Positions 1-8,572 of a DNA stretch of 64,000 nucleotides are shown here, in pieces. The number at the start of each line of letters is the position of its first letter. Within the stretch, counting starts at the first letter, position 1. Made by a program: the position numbers and the translations under genes. This stretch comes from CAIYZT01 sp052387855 (lineage in GTDB: Bacteria; Pseudomonadota; Alphaproteobacteria; Rhodobacterales; Rhodobacteraceae), in contig JBQTIT010000031.1 of the NCBI GenBank assembly GCA_052387855.1, positions 44,155-108,154 of the forward strand, given 5' to 3'. The notes beneath the pieces are model-generated. The model did no database searches. It was given only the letters and a program-made list of their open reading frames with translations, and was not told where the DNA came from.

Positions 1-186
1 GATATCGGTGGCCTTGTGGGTCGGAACCCGCAGGGTCATCTTGTCCTTTTCAAATGAGATGACGAACAGCTCAAGATGGATGCCCGCGATTTCCTGTTCC
101 TCGATCGACACGATCTTGCCCACGCCATGCGCGGGATAGACGACGAAATCGTTGGGGTGGAAATCGGGACGCTTCGTTTTGGTCAT
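1..186 (-). CDS. carD: CarD-family transcriptional regulator (N-terminal part, cut by window edge)
   Basis: The 62 codons visible are the N-terminus of a CarD/CdnL-type RNA polymerase-interacting regulator. The protein begins MTKTKRPDFHPNDFVVYPAH and continues with a GVGKI turn, then strands typical of the Tudor-like RNA-polymerase beta-subunit interaction domain. CarD proteins bind the beta subunit and stabilise open promoter complexes, especially at rRNA and growth genes. The start is the ATG at 184-186. The C-terminal DNA-contacting domain lies beyond base 1. It is followed upstream by fdxA on the same strand, an order I know from many Rhodobacterales genomes. Confidence 0.9.
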   Translation of the reverse strand, partial: MTKTKRPDFHPNDFVVYPAHGVGKIVSIEEQEIAGIHLELFVISFEKDKMTLRVPTHKATDI

Positions 187-453
187 CAGGTCTTCCTCTG
201 GTGGCTGGGGCCGGCATTCCGGACACAAAAACCCGCCCTCGGCCAAAGCCGGGAGGCAAGGTTGCGGGTGCGAAAAAACTCCTGACTCAAAGCTAAAGCT
301 CTGAGGTTTGGGACGAGTGGCAAGCAGTTGTAACGATTCTATAACACAAATATGCCCCGAATCCAACAGGGCCGGGGCGCGGTGCGGCGCAAAGGCCGGC
401 CGGCACGACGTTTTTCCGGCAACGCTGCGTTGCCGGCTGCGGGCCAATGGCGA

Positions 454-792
454 TCAGCCGCCCGGGCCGGCCATCTCGGAAAAGTACTTGTCGCGCTTTC
501 CGGTCTCGCCGTCACGCTCGGCCGCTTCGGGCAGCGGGTCTTTCTTGGTCACGATCACCGGCCACATTTCCGAATACTTCCGGTTGAACTCCACCCATTC
601 GGCCATGTTCGGCTCGGTATCCGGCCGGATGGCATCGGCCGGGCACTCCGGCTCGCAGACGCCGCAGTCGATGCATTCGTCCGGATGGATGACCAGCATG
701 TTCTCGCCCTCGTAGAAGCAATCCACGGGGCAGACCTCGACGCAGTCGGTGTATTTGCAGGCGATGCAGTTGTCGATCACGACATAGGTCAT
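454..792 (-). CDS. fdxA: 7Fe ferredoxin FdxA
   Basis: A 112-residue ferredoxin that carries a [3Fe-4S] and a [4Fe-4S] cluster and shuttles electrons in the cytoplasm. Nine cysteines are visible, at about residues 9, 12, 17, 21, 25, 40, 43, 46 and 50. The second group has the CIDCGVCEPEC pattern of a 4Fe-4S site. The acidic, tryptophan-containing C-terminal extension (WVEFNRKYSEMWPVI) is typical of the FdxA/ferredoxin II family. The frame is open further upstream, but the family start MTYVVIDNC at 790-792 is clear. The electron partner cannot be read from the context. Confidence 0.93.
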   Translation of the reverse strand: MTYVVIDNCIACKYTDCVEVCPVDCFYEGENMLVIHPDECIDCGVCEPECPADAIRPDTEPNMAEWVEFNRKYSEMWPVIVTKKDPLPEAAERDGETGKRDKYFSEMAGPGG

Positions 793-844
793 GGGGTGGG
801 CTCTTCGTTGGTCCGATGTCGCGGACTTAGCCGTTCGGGGCCGA

Positions 845-1183
845 TCATTCAAGCGGCGCGGCGGGGCTTTGGCCGGCTTCGGCGCCGCGGGGCGCAAGAT
901 CGTCGTAAAGCGCGCGCGCCGCATCGGCCGGGCCGCGTCGCGGCGCCAGCGCGGTGACGCGGACGACGCGAATCTGCGCGCCCTGCGGAAAGGTCAGCAC
1001 ATCGCCAACCCCCACCCCATGGCCCGGCTTGGCGCAGGGGCGCGCGTTGATGCGCAGATGGCCGCTGCCCACCAATGCCGCCGCCGCCTCGCGCGAGCGG
1101 AAAAAGCGCGCAACGAACAGCCATTTGTCCAGCCGCAGACGAAGTGCGGCCGTGGGGGCCGATTTCCCCGCCGGCCCGGGCAA
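845..1183 (-). CDS. S4-domain RNA-binding protein (Hsp15/HslR-like)
   Basis: A 112-residue protein whose N-terminal half is an S4 RNA-binding fold: RLDKWLFVARFFRSREAA, then a GHLRIN turn and GDVLTF. This matches the Hsp15 (HslR) group, which in E. coli binds free 50S subunits carrying stalled peptidyl-tRNA; that role here is inferred from the family. The putative start is TTG at 1181-1183, directly after the helicase stop (1184-1186), so the two are translationally coupled. A slightly later start would keep the whole S4 domain. The C-terminal tail is alanine- and proline-rich. Confidence 0.82.
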   Translation of the reverse strand: MPGPAGKSAPTAALRLRLDKWLFVARFFRSREAAAALVGSGHLRINARPCAKPGHGVGVGDVLTFPQGAQIRVVRVTALAPRRGPADAARALYDDLAPRGAEAGQSPAAPLE

Positions 1184-4084
1184 TCAGATCTTGCCCTTCA
1201 GCGCCATCAGCACGGCAAAGGGGTTGTCCGGGTCGATCGGCTTTTCGGCGCGCGGCGGGCGGGCCTCGATCTGCTGGGGCCTCGGGGCGCGGTCGTGTTC
1301 GCGCGGCTTGCCATCATGCTTGCCGCCCTTGGGACCGTGATCGCGGCGCTTGGCGCCGTCCTGTGCCGCGCCGCGATCGGGCTTCGGGCCGTCCTTGCGG
1401 TCCGGGCGGCGGTCCTTGCCGCGCTCGCGCGCCTCGCCTTCGGGGCGGGGCGGGCGGGGGGCGCGTTCGACCGGGGCCGCGCCGGCCTCCGGCTTGCGGG
1501 GCGCGCGCTCGGGGCGCACGAAACGCGGCTTGGGCGCCCAGGTAAAGGTATAGAACGCCTCCATCTCGGGCGGGGCGGCCTCGGCGCCGGGCGCCTCCGG
1601 CTCCGGCGGCGGGGCCAGGACCGAGACCTCTTCGGGAATGGGCAGGATCGGCGCGTTCGGGTCAACCGGCGGCGGCACAAGGACCGGAGCAACCTTGACC
1701 TTGACGCGCTCGGCCTTGTCACCCTTGTAGCCAAGGCCGGCCATCAGGTCCGCGAACTGCTCCAGCGTCATGCCGGTGATCGACAGCATGTCCGGCGCCG
1801 CCTCGAACCCGGCGCGGCTGTCCTTTTGCCGCAGGATGTCGGCAAGGCGTTCAAGCATGTCGATGCGGATCGCGCGGGCGCCCGCCGGATGATAGCCGGC
1901 CAGCGTGTAGTGCATCTTGGGCACTTCGGCGATGTTGGGGATGGTCACCAGGCCCGGCGGCGGGCTTTCGGGAAATTCGGGCAGCCCGTTCCAGAGCGAC
2001 CACAGCACCAGGCGCAGCCGCGTCGGCGCGGGTTTCAGCAGCGCGGGCAGGAACACCGTGTACTGGCCAAAGCGGATGCCATGCTTGCGCAGCGCGCCCC
2101 GCGCCTCCTGGTCAAGCTCCTTGACTTCGGCGGCGACGGCCTCGCGCGCGATGACGCCCATCGCCTCGGACATGCGGAAGGCAAAGCCGCGCGCCAGGCC
2201 GGTCAGCGCCTCGTCCCGGCCCATGGCCAAGAGCGGCTCGAACTGCGCGGCGATCTTGCGGTCGATGAAATGCTGGAGCCGCCTGCGGACCTTTTCGGCC
2301 ACCTCTTCGCCCGCCTCTTCGTCGACAAAGGCCTGGACCACCGGGCGCGTCGGCTCGGCACCCTTGACCAGCTTGCCGACCGCATTGGTGCCCCACATCA
2401 GGCCCCCCTGCTCGGTCAGGTCCATCTCGGTGTCGGGCGCGTTGTAAAAACGGTCGGCGCGCAGGTGCAACTCTGGCCGCAGCGCCTGATACGCCGCCTG
2501 GGCCAGCGTGCGCGCGCCCTCGGCGCCGGCCGAGCCATCCTGCCGGAACCGGAACCCTTCGAGCCGGCCGGCGAATTCGCCCTCGACCGTCACTTCGCCC
2601 TTGTCATTCACCTCGGCCACGAGGGTCTCCTTTTCCTTCAACCGGCGCATCAGAACCGATGTGCGCCGGTCAACAAATCTTTGCGTCAACGCCATGTGCA
2701 AGGCGTCCGACAGGCGGTCTTCTACCGCGCGCGTCTCGTCTTTCCAATGGCTTTCATTCTCGACCCACCCCTTGCGCTGCGCCACATAGGTCCAGGTCCG
2801 GATATGGGCCAGCCGTTTCGAGATGGTGTCAATGTCGCCGCCCGGCTTGTCGATGCGTTCGACGGCCTTCCTGAGCCATTCCGACGGCACCTTTCCACCG
2901 CCAAGTCCCCGCCCGACCAGAAAGTCGAAGATCCGCGCCAGCAGCGTGAAATGGTCCGTCTCGGAGGCGCCGCGAAAGTCGGGGATGCGGCAGACGTCCC
3001 ACAAAAGCTGCACCCGCTTTGGCCCGGTCAGCTTTTCGGCGATCTCGGGCATCTCCTTCAGCGCTTTCAGCGCCAGCACATCGTCGGCATCGCGCGCGCG
3101 GGTCAGCCAGTCGTTGTCGGTCTGCCGCTCCAGCGCGCCAAGCAGCCGCTCGACCGAGCCGAAGTCCAGATCGTGGTTACGCCATTGCAGCTTGCGGATC
3201 GGCTCGAAACGGTGGGTCTCGATCGCCTCGATCACCTCGGGGTCCAGCGGGCGCGCCTCGCCGGTGACGCCGAACGAGCCGTTTTCCAGATAGCGCCCGG
3301 CCCGGCCGGCGATCTGGCCCAGTTCCTGCGGATAAAGCCCGCGCATCCGGCGCCCGTCAAACTTGGCCGTGGCGGCAAAGGCAACATGGGCAATGTCCAG
3401 GTTCAGCCCCATGCCGATGGCATCGGTGGCCACCAGGTAATCGACCTCGCCGCTTTGGTACAGCGCCACCTGCGCATTGCGCGTGCGCGGGCTGAGCGCG
3501 CCCATCACCACCGCGCAGCCGCCCTTTTGCCGGCGGATCAGCTCTGCGATGGCATAGACATTTTCAACTGAAAACCCGACAATCGCGCTGCGCGGAGGCA
3601 TGCGGCTTATCTTTTTCGAACCTGAGTACGTCAGCGCCGAAAACCGCTCGCGCCTGAGGAAACTCACCCCCGGTACCAGGTTCGCAATCGCCTGGCGCAT
3701 GGTCTCGGCGCCCATGAACAGCGTCTCGTGCAGCCCGCGCGCGCGCAGGAGCCGGTCGGTAAAGACGTGCCCGCGCTCGGCGTCGGCGCAGAGCTGGATC
3801 TCGTCCACCGCCACAAAATCGGCGCCGATCTCCAGCGGCATCGCCTCGACCGTGCAGACCCAGTACTGCGTCCGCTCGGGCACGATCCGCTCTTCGCCCG
3901 TGACCAGCGCCACCACCGAGGGGCCGCGCTGCGCCACGATCCGGTCATAGACCTCGCGCGCCAAAAGCCGCAGCGGCAGGCCGATCACACCCGTCCGGTG
4001 CGCCAGCATCCGCTCGATGGCATAATGCGTCTTGCCGGTGTTCGTCGGCCCGAGGACCGCCGTGACCCGCGGGGTCGTCATCAT
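1184..4084 (-). CDS. SUV3-like DEAD/DEAH-box superfamily II helicase
   Basis: A 966-residue RNA helicase of the group related to the mitochondrial SUV3 degradosome helicase. Walker A is GPTNTGKT near residues 12-19 and the Walker B box is DEIQ near residue 94. The helicase C-terminal motif GQIAGRAGR follows. After the helicase core comes a helical region, then a long low-complexity tail from about residue 850 rich in Arg, Lys, Pro, Asp and Gly, ending in a hydrophobic NPFAVLMALKGKI. Such tails often bind RNA or partner nucleases; that is inference. Two adjacent Met codons (4082-4084, 4079-4081) are possible starts. It sits between a TPR gene and the S4 gene on one strand. Confidence 0.88.
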   Translation of the reverse strand: MMTTPRVTAVLGPTNTGKTHYAIERMLAHRTGVIGLPLRLLAREVYDRIVAQRGPSVVALVTGEERIVPERTQYWVCTVEAMPLEIGADFVAVDEIQLCADAERGHVFTDRLLRARGLHETLFMGAETMRQAIANLVPGVSFLRRERFSALTYSGSKKISRMPPRSAIVGFSVENVYAIAELIRRQKGGCAVVMGALSPRTRNAQVALYQSGEVDYLVATDAIGMGLNLDIAHVAFAATAKFDGRRMRGLYPQELGQIAGRAGRYLENGSFGVTGEARPLDPEVIEAIETHRFEPIRKLQWRNHDLDFGSVERLLGALERQTDNDWLTRARDADDVLALKALKEMPEIAEKLTGPKRVQLLWDVCRIPDFRGASETDHFTLLARIFDFLVGRGLGGGKVPSEWLRKAVERIDKPGGDIDTISKRLAHIRTWTYVAQRKGWVENESHWKDETRAVEDRLSDALHMALTQRFVDRRTSVLMRRLKEKETLVAEVNDKGEVTVEGEFAGRLEGFRFRQDGSAGAEGARTLAQAAYQALRPELHLRADRFYNAPDTEMDLTEQGGLMWGTNAVGKLVKGAEPTRPVVQAFVDEEAGEEVAEKVRRRLQHFIDRKIAAQFEPLLAMGRDEALTGLARGFAFRMSEAMGVIAREAVAAEVKELDQEARGALRKHGIRFGQYTVFLPALLKPAPTRLRLVLWSLWNGLPEFPESPPPGLVTIPNIAEVPKMHYTLAGYHPAGARAIRIDMLERLADILRQKDSRAGFEAAPDMLSITGMTLEQFADLMAGLGYKGDKAERVKVKVAPVLVPPPVDPNAPILPIPEEVSVLAPPPEPEAPGAEAAPPEMEAFYTFTWAPKPRFVRPERAPRKPEAGAAPVERAPRPPRPEGEARERGKDRRPDRKDGPKPDRGAAQDGAKRRDHGPKGGKHDGKPREHDRAPRPQQIEARPPRAEKPIDPDNPFAVLMALKGKI

Positions 4085-4093
4085 GAGCCTGCC

Positions 4094-4654
4094 CTAAAGA
4101 TCCTGCCCGGAAAGATCCGACCGCAGCCGGTCGATGGAGGCGTTTACCGCAGGCAGATGCGGATTGACAGACTGCGCCGCCTCAAAGGCCTGAAGCGCCC
4201 GCTCTGGCCGGCCGATGATCTCATAGATCATTCCCAGCCCCGACAGCGCCCCGAAATGCCGCGGGTTCAATTCCAGCGTGCGGGCGATGTCGGCCACCGA
4301 GGGGCCCAGATCGCCCGCCTGGAAATAGGCCGTCGCCCGCGCGTTGTAGCCTTCGGCAAAGTCCGGGGCATGGTCGATCAGCGCGGAAAGATGCTCCACC
4401 GCCGCGTCAAGCTGCCCCGCCTCCATCGCATCGCGGCCGCGTTGCAACAGCAGGTCCATCGCGGCAGAGCCGGACTTGGACCATTCGATCCAGATCGATT
4501 CGGTGATGCGCTCGGCCTCCTGCGGCCCGGCGGTGGCCAGGCGAGAAAACAGATCGTCCAGCCGCGTCCCATCGGCCAGCGCCTGCCCGGCGCCCATCCA
4601 GAGCGCCAGGATTGCCGCAACGAAACGGTTGAGAACTGGGCGCGACGCTTTCAT
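4094..4654 (-). CDS. Secreted tetratricopeptide-repeat protein
   Basis: A 186-residue protein with an N-terminal signal peptide (MKASRPVLNRFVAAILALWM, then an AxA-type cleavage site AGQALAD). At least two TPR units follow: one around YNARATAYFQAGDLGPSVADI and a second around FGALSGLGMIYEIIGRPERAL. TPR proteins are protein-protein adaptors, and this one should be periplasmic. It lies 9 bases upstream of the helicase start, so it is probably cotranscribed with it. No specific function is visible. Confidence 0.8.
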   Translation of the reverse strand: MKASRPVLNRFVAAILALWMGAGQALADGTRLDDLFSRLATAGPQEAERITESIWIEWSKSGSAAMDLLLQRGRDAMEAGQLDAAVEHLSALIDHAPDFAEGYNARATAYFQAGDLGPSVADIARTLELNPRHFGALSGLGMIYEIIGRPERALQAFEAAQSVNPHLPAVNASIDRLRSDLSGQDL

Positions 4655-4724
4655 AAGCGCAAGGTAAACCAGTTTGTGCCAAATTCCAGCGGCACGGGTT
4701 CAAACCCCGGTGATCGGAGAGACC

Positions 4725-5012
4725 ATGAGCGACGTGATTTCAAAGGCGGTCGATGCCTTGTCGACAAAATTTTCGGGCGGGTTCGACGCGGTGGCCAAAT
4801 TCGTCGTGACCGGCGAAGGCGCGATCATGGTCGATGCGACCGGCGTCCGCGCCGCCGACGAAGAGGCGGAGGTGACGCTGACCGCCGGCGCCGAGGATTT
4901 TCAGGCCATGTTCGAGGGCGATCTGTCCCCGACCTCGGCCTTCATGACCGGCCGCCTGCGGGTCGAGGGCAACATGGGCCTGGCTATGAAACTGGCCGCG
5001 ATCCTGGCGTGA
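4725..5012 (+). CDS. SCP2 sterol-binding domain protein
   Basis: A 95-residue single-domain protein of the SCP2 sterol-carrier family: an N-terminal helix, GGFDAVAKFVV and GAIMVD strands, the conserved LTAGAEDFQAMFEGDL segment, and the terminal GNMGLAMKLAAIL helix. Such proteins bind lipids or acyl-CoA in the cytoplasm. ATG 4725 is chosen because it gives the family N-terminus MSDVISKAVD; an upstream Met only adds unstructured residues. Its stop overlaps the GTG start of the next gene, a lipase-like hydrolase, so the pair is probably one lipid-related transcription unit. Confidence 0.85.
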   Translation: MSDVISKAVDALSTKFSGGFDAVAKFVVTGEGAIMVDATGVRAADEEAEVTLTAGAEDFQAMFEGDLSPTSAFMTGRLRVEGNMGLAMKLAAILA

Positions 5013-5950
5013 CCGCTGCGGCGCCCTTTTTCGCCGACCTGGCCCAGGGTCCGCCGGGCGGCCATGCGGTCTGGGCGGATGCCGCCGACGGCCGTCGCCT
5101 GCGCCTGGGGCACTGGCCCGCGCCGGCACCGTCGCGGGGCACGGTGTTCCTGCTGCCCGGCCGCGCCGAATTCATCGAGAAATACGGCCGGACCGCCGCC
5201 GACCTTGCGGCGCGCGGCTTTGACACCGTCTCGCTCGACTGGCGCGGTCAGGGCCTGTCCGACCGCGCGCCCGCCAGTCCCCTGAACGGCCATGTCGGCG
5301 CCTTTGCCGAATACCGGCTTGACCTGGCCGCCCTGATGGACCTTGCCCATGCGCGGCACCTGCCCCGGCCCTGGTTCCTCTTGGCCCATTCCATGGGCGG
5401 CACCATCGGGCTGCGCAGCCTGATGGGCCCCCACCCCTTTGCCGCGGCGGTGTTTTCGGCGCCGATGTGGGGCGTCCTGATGTCGCCCTGGCTGCTGCCG
5501 CTGGCCGTCTCGGTGTCCGCCGCCGCGCGCTGGCTCAACCTCGACGCCGCCAGGACACCCGGAACCCGCCGCACCAGCTATGTGCTGAGCCAGGGCTTTG
5601 CCGGCAACCTGCTGACCAGCGACCCGGAAAGCTGGGACCACATGCGCCGCCAGACCCTCGCCCACCCCGAGCTTTCGCTGGCCGGCCCCTCGCTGGGCTG
5701 GCTCGGGGCGGCGCTGGACGAATGCCGGGCGCTGGCCGCACTGCCCTCGCCCGACCTGCCGACGCTCACCGTGCTGGGCACGGCCGAAAAAGTCGTCGCC
5801 GTCCGCCCGATCCATGACCGCATGGCGCGCTGGCCAAAGGGGCGCCTCAGCCTCTATCCCGGCGCCGAACACGAAATCCCGATGGAGCGCCCCGCAACCC
5901 GCGCCCGCTTTGCGGACGAGGTCGCGGCGCATTTCGCAGCGCAGCGCTGA
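5009..5950 (+). CDS. Alpha/beta hydrolase, monoacylglycerol lipase/lysophospholipase-like
   Basis: A 313-residue cytoplasmic hydrolase of the serine aminopeptidase S33 / PldB group. The oxyanion region is FLLPGRAEFIEKYGR, the SLDWRGQGLSDR turn is typical of lysophospholipases, and the nucleophile elbow is AHSMGG. A late GAEHEIPME segment supplies the catalytic His. GTG at 5009 overlaps the stop of the SCP2 gene by four bases, which indicates coupling. Likely substrates are monoacylglycerols or lysophospholipids (family inference). A repeat-family-2 element lies between it and the converging anbu gene. Confidence 0.85.
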   Translation: MTAAAPFFADLAQGPPGGHAVWADAADGRRLRLGHWPAPAPSRGTVFLLPGRAEFIEKYGRTAADLAARGFDTVSLDWRGQGLSDRAPASPLNGHVGAFAEYRLDLAALMDLAHARHLPRPWFLLAHSMGGTIGLRSLMGPHPFAAAVFSAPMWGVLMSPWLLPLAVSVSAAARWLNLDAARTPGTRRTSYVLSQGFAGNLLTSDPESWDHMRRQTLAHPELSLAGPSLGWLGAALDECRALAALPSPDLPTLTVLGTAEKVVAVRPIHDRMARWPKGRLSLYPGAEHEIPMERPATRARFADEVAAHFAAQR

Positions 5951-5960
5951 CCGGGCCTCA

Positions 5961-6033
5961 TCCTCTGTGTAAAAAATATCCCGCGGGGGCAGCCGGTTTG
6001 GCACAAACCGGCGCGGGGGTGCGAAACCCCCGC
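5961..6033. repeat. Intergenic repeat family 2, copy 1 (double hairpin)
   Basis: Lies between the converging hydrolase and anbu genes. Read on the + strand it has AAAATATCC, then a perfect 9-bp stem-loop (GCCGGTTTG, loop GCA, CAAACCGGC; 5992-6012), then a 7-bp hairpin GCGGGGG (6013-6019), loop TGCGAAA, CCCCCGC (6027-6033). Almost the same element recurs inverted at 44706-44779, and variants occur at 61924-61991 and 29411-29568. The position suggests a bidirectional terminator or mRNA 3'-end stabiliser. Confidence 0.85.
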
Positions 6034-6054
6034 CTTGCCGGCCGGGGCGGGGCG

Positions 6055-6780
6055 CTACAGCGCGATGCGCGCAAAGCCGTCGCGCAGCGCCTCGGACCAG
6101 GCCTCGGACATGGCGCGAAAGGCGGGGTCGCCGGCCTCGATCCGCCGCCGGCGGCTGACGCGAAGGGCATCCTTTTCGATCACGCACAGATCCAGCGGCA
6201 TGCCCACCGACAGGTTCGACCGCAGGGTCGAATCCATCGACAAGAGCACCGCCTTTTCGGCATCGGCCAGCGAGGTGGTGGGCTTGACGACCCGGTCCAG
6301 GATCGGCTTGCCATATTTGTGCTCGCCGATCTGAAGAAACGGCGTGTCCTCGGTCGCCTCGATGAAATTGCCCTCGGGATAGACCAGAAACAGCCGCATC
6401 GCCCCGCCGCGCCGCTGCGCCGCCACGATCATGCTGGCCGAGGCGCCCTGGTTCATCGCCGACAGCTTTTCGTCGACCTCCGATCGCACCGCGGCAAGCG
6501 TCGCGCCGATGATCTGGGCCACCTTCAGCATCGTCGGCGCCAGCATGACAGAGGTTTCGGGCGTGGCCTCGGCATCTTCCACCGCCTCGCGCAGCCGCGC
6601 GATGGTGGTCTGCGTCACCGAAAGCGAGCCGGCGGTCATGATGGTGATCACCCGCTCGCCCGGCTCTTCGAAATGGAACATCTTGCGGTAGGTCGAGATG
6701 TTGTCGAGCCCGGCATTGGTGCGCGTGTCCGACAGGCAAACCATGCCGTCGTTCAAGAGCAGGCCCACGCAATAGGTCAT
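6055..6780 (-). CDS. Anbu, proteasome-like N-terminal-nucleophile peptidase
   Basis: A 241-residue protein of the 20S proteasome beta-type fold, the Anbu (ancestral beta subunit) family. It starts MTYCVGL, so removal of Met would expose the Thr nucleophile, and it has the LSDTRTNAG strand and a GSLSVTQTT segment. Anbu proteins form open helical or ring assemblies; their substrates are poorly defined. It is the last gene of a minus-strand operon after ATP-grasp, alpha-E and transglutaminase genes, the association on which a peptide-synthesis or protein-tagging role has been predicted. It has no regulatory ATPase partner here. Confidence 0.92.
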   Translation of the reverse strand: MTYCVGLLLNDGMVCLSDTRTNAGLDNISTYRKMFHFEEPGERVITIMTAGSLSVTQTTIARLREAVEDAEATPETSVMLAPTMLKVAQIIGATLAAVRSEVDEKLSAMNQGASASMIVAAQRRGGAMRLFLVYPEGNFIEATEDTPFLQIGEHKYGKPILDRVVKPTTSLADAEKAVLLSMDSTLRSNLSVGMPLDLCVIEKDALRVSRRRRIEAGDPAFRAMSEAWSEALRDGFARIAL

Positions 6781-6813
6781 TCCGTCCCTCCGGATGCGTC
6801 CGTTGCGGGCAAG

Positions 6814-7620
6814 CTATTGCTCCTGCGCCTGGACCGCAACCGTCACCGACATCTGCTCTTCGCCCGCGCCGCGCGCGATGCCGCGGATCGGGGCGGCGGC
6901 CTTGGCATCCAGCCCCGAGCCCAGGCGCAGATAGCGCCCGTCCGGGCAGCAGCGGTTGGCGGGGTCAAAGCCGATCCAGCCGAAACCGGGCACATGGATC
7001 TCGGCCCAGGCATGGGCGGCCTCTTCGGCGCTGCCGTCCCGGGTCGAGGACAGATAGCCCGAGACATAGCGCGCCGGCAGGCCGCGCAGCCGCGCCAGCG
7101 CCACCAGCACCTGCGCATGGTCCTGGCAGACGCCCTCGCCCTGAGCTAGCGCCTCGGTGGCGGTGGTGGCGGCATGGGTCACGCCGGGACGGTACAGGAC
7201 CGCCGCGCCGACCGCGCTGGCCAGCCCATGGGCCAGCGCCAGCGGGTCCGCCTCCGCCACGCCGGCGGCCAGATCGCGCAGCGCGCCGTCCGGCGCGGTC
7301 GCCGGGGTCTGCCGCAGATAGGCCCCGGGCGCGACCGTCTCGCGGTGGCCCTTCAGAACGCCCGTCAGATCGGCCGTTTCCACCACGCCCTGCACCCTGA
7401 CCTCGACCGCATCGACCGGGCCGGGAATGGTCCAGCCCGTCACCAGATCGCCCGCGCCATCGCGAAACTCGCCCCCCCGGCGCCCGCCGGTCACCTCGAC
7501 CTGCCAGGACACCACCCTCTGCCCGTCGAACACCGAAGGCGTCAGCCGGTGGCTTTGCACCACCGACCGCGCCGGGGTGCCGTAATCGTAGCGCGTGCTG
7601 TGCAGGATGGTCAGGATCAT
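6814..7620 (-). CDS. Transglutaminase-like cysteine protease family protein
   Basis: 268 residues. An N-terminal beta domain (ILHSTRYDYGTPARSVVQSH) is followed by a transglutaminase-like papain fold with a complete Cys-His-Asp triad: C165 in GEGVCQDHA, H203 in AHAWAEIHV and D219 in WIGFDPANRC. These proteins hydrolyse or transfer amide bonds. The start ATG 7618-7620 overlaps the stop of the alpha-E gene (ATGA), so translation is coupled. It belongs to the Anbu operon and presumably acts on the product of the neighbouring ATP-grasp enzyme; that is inference. Confidence 0.9.
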   Translation of the reverse strand: MILTILHSTRYDYGTPARSVVQSHRLTPSVFDGQRVVSWQVEVTGGRRGGEFRDGAGDLVTGWTIPGPVDAVEVRVQGVVETADLTGVLKGHRETVAPGAYLRQTPATAPDGALRDLAAGVAEADPLALAHGLASAVGAAVLYRPGVTHAATTATEALAQGEGVCQDHAQVLVALARLRGLPARYVSGYLSSTRDGSAEEAAHAWAEIHVPGFGWIGFDPANRCCPDGRYLRLGSGLDAKAAAPIRGIARGAGEEQMSVTVAVQAQEQ

Positions 7621-8567
7621 GGCGCCAGGTCCCCGGCCAGATAGCACTCGTGGATGGTGGAGCCCAGGTCGGCCGACTGCCGGATGAACCGCGTCAGGAA
7701 CTCGTGCAGGCCCTCGTCAAAGATCCCGTCGGTGGACTGCACCTTGAGCTCTGACATCAAGGCGCGCACCGCAAGCTGGGCGCGGGTCTCGGCCCCGTAT
7801 TCCAGCGCCAGGCGCCCCAGATGGTTGTTCATCCCCGCCACGCAGGTGATCAGCGCGCGCGGGCATTGCGGGTTCAGGATCAGGAAATCGGCGATCTTGA
7901 CCGCCGTCAGATCGCCGCCATAGGCCCAGTGAAAGGCCCGGTGCGCGCCCAGCGCCCTGAGCAGCATCTTCCATTGGTCATTGTCCAGACCCGAGCCGAT
8001 GAAATCGGCGCGTGGCAGCAGGACGTAATATTTCACATCCATCAGCCGCGCCGTGCTGTCGCCGCGCTCCAGATAATAGCCGATGTTCAGAAAGTTGTAG
8101 CCGGGCCCGCGCAACAGGGTGGCATCGATCGCCCCGCGCACCATGGCGGTCTGCTTCATCACCCAGTCGGTCAGGCGCGACAGCTCGGCCCGCGCCCGCG
8201 CCGCCTCGATCCGGCGCAGTTCCTGAAAGGCAGTGTTCAGCGCGTCCCAGACCTGCGTCGTCAGCGCCGTGCGCACGATCCGGCCGTTCTCGCGCGCGGC
8301 GGTGATGCACGAGGCGACAGAATTGGGGTTGTCGCGGTCAAAGAACAGGTAGGATTCGATGTCCCGCTGATCCGGCGCGCCGTATTTGGCGGCATAGCCC
8401 ACCGCGTTGCCCGAGGCGCGCAGCACCGAATCCCAGTCGCTGCGATACCCCATCGCCGAGGGCAGAAGCGAGATGCGCGCCCCCACCTCCAGAAGCCGCG
8501 CGGCGGTTTCGGCCCGCTCCATGTAGCGGGCGATCCAGTACAGGTTGTCGGCGGTCCGTGACAGCAT
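7617..8567 (-). CDS. Alpha-E domain protein of the Anbu operon
   Basis: A 316-residue all-helical protein of the alpha-E family (DUF403): MLSRTADNLYWIARYMERAE at the start, a middle LRGPGYNFLNIGYYLERGDS that repeats the N-terminal pattern, and a C-terminal FLTRFIRQSADLGSTIHE. The two YxxRxE-like helices are the family hallmark. Its biochemical role is unknown; it nearly always accompanies a circularly permuted ATP-grasp protein. It starts 5 bases after the ATP-grasp stop and overlaps the transglutaminase start by 4 bases. Confidence 0.9.
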   Translation of the reverse strand: MLSRTADNLYWIARYMERAETAARLLEVGARISLLPSAMGYRSDWDSVLRASGNAVGYAAKYGAPDQRDIESYLFFDRDNPNSVASCITAARENGRIVRTALTTQVWDALNTAFQELRRIEAARARAELSRLTDWVMKQTAMVRGAIDATLLRGPGYNFLNIGYYLERGDSTARLMDVKYYVLLPRADFIGSGLDNDQWKMLLRALGAHRAFHWAYGGDLTAVKIADFLILNPQCPRALITCVAGMNNHLGRLALEYGAETRAQLAVRALMSELKVQSTDGIFDEGLHEFLTRFIRQSADLGSTIHECYLAGDLAP

Positions 8568-8572
8568 CGCCC

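Noticed and set aside
791..3571. 926-codon plus-strand frame opposite the helicase
   Set aside because: Arg/Ala/Gly-rich translation with no family signature; the opposite strand holds clear helicase motifs. The same applies to other long frames, such as 4901-6772 minus and 24973-27153 plus.
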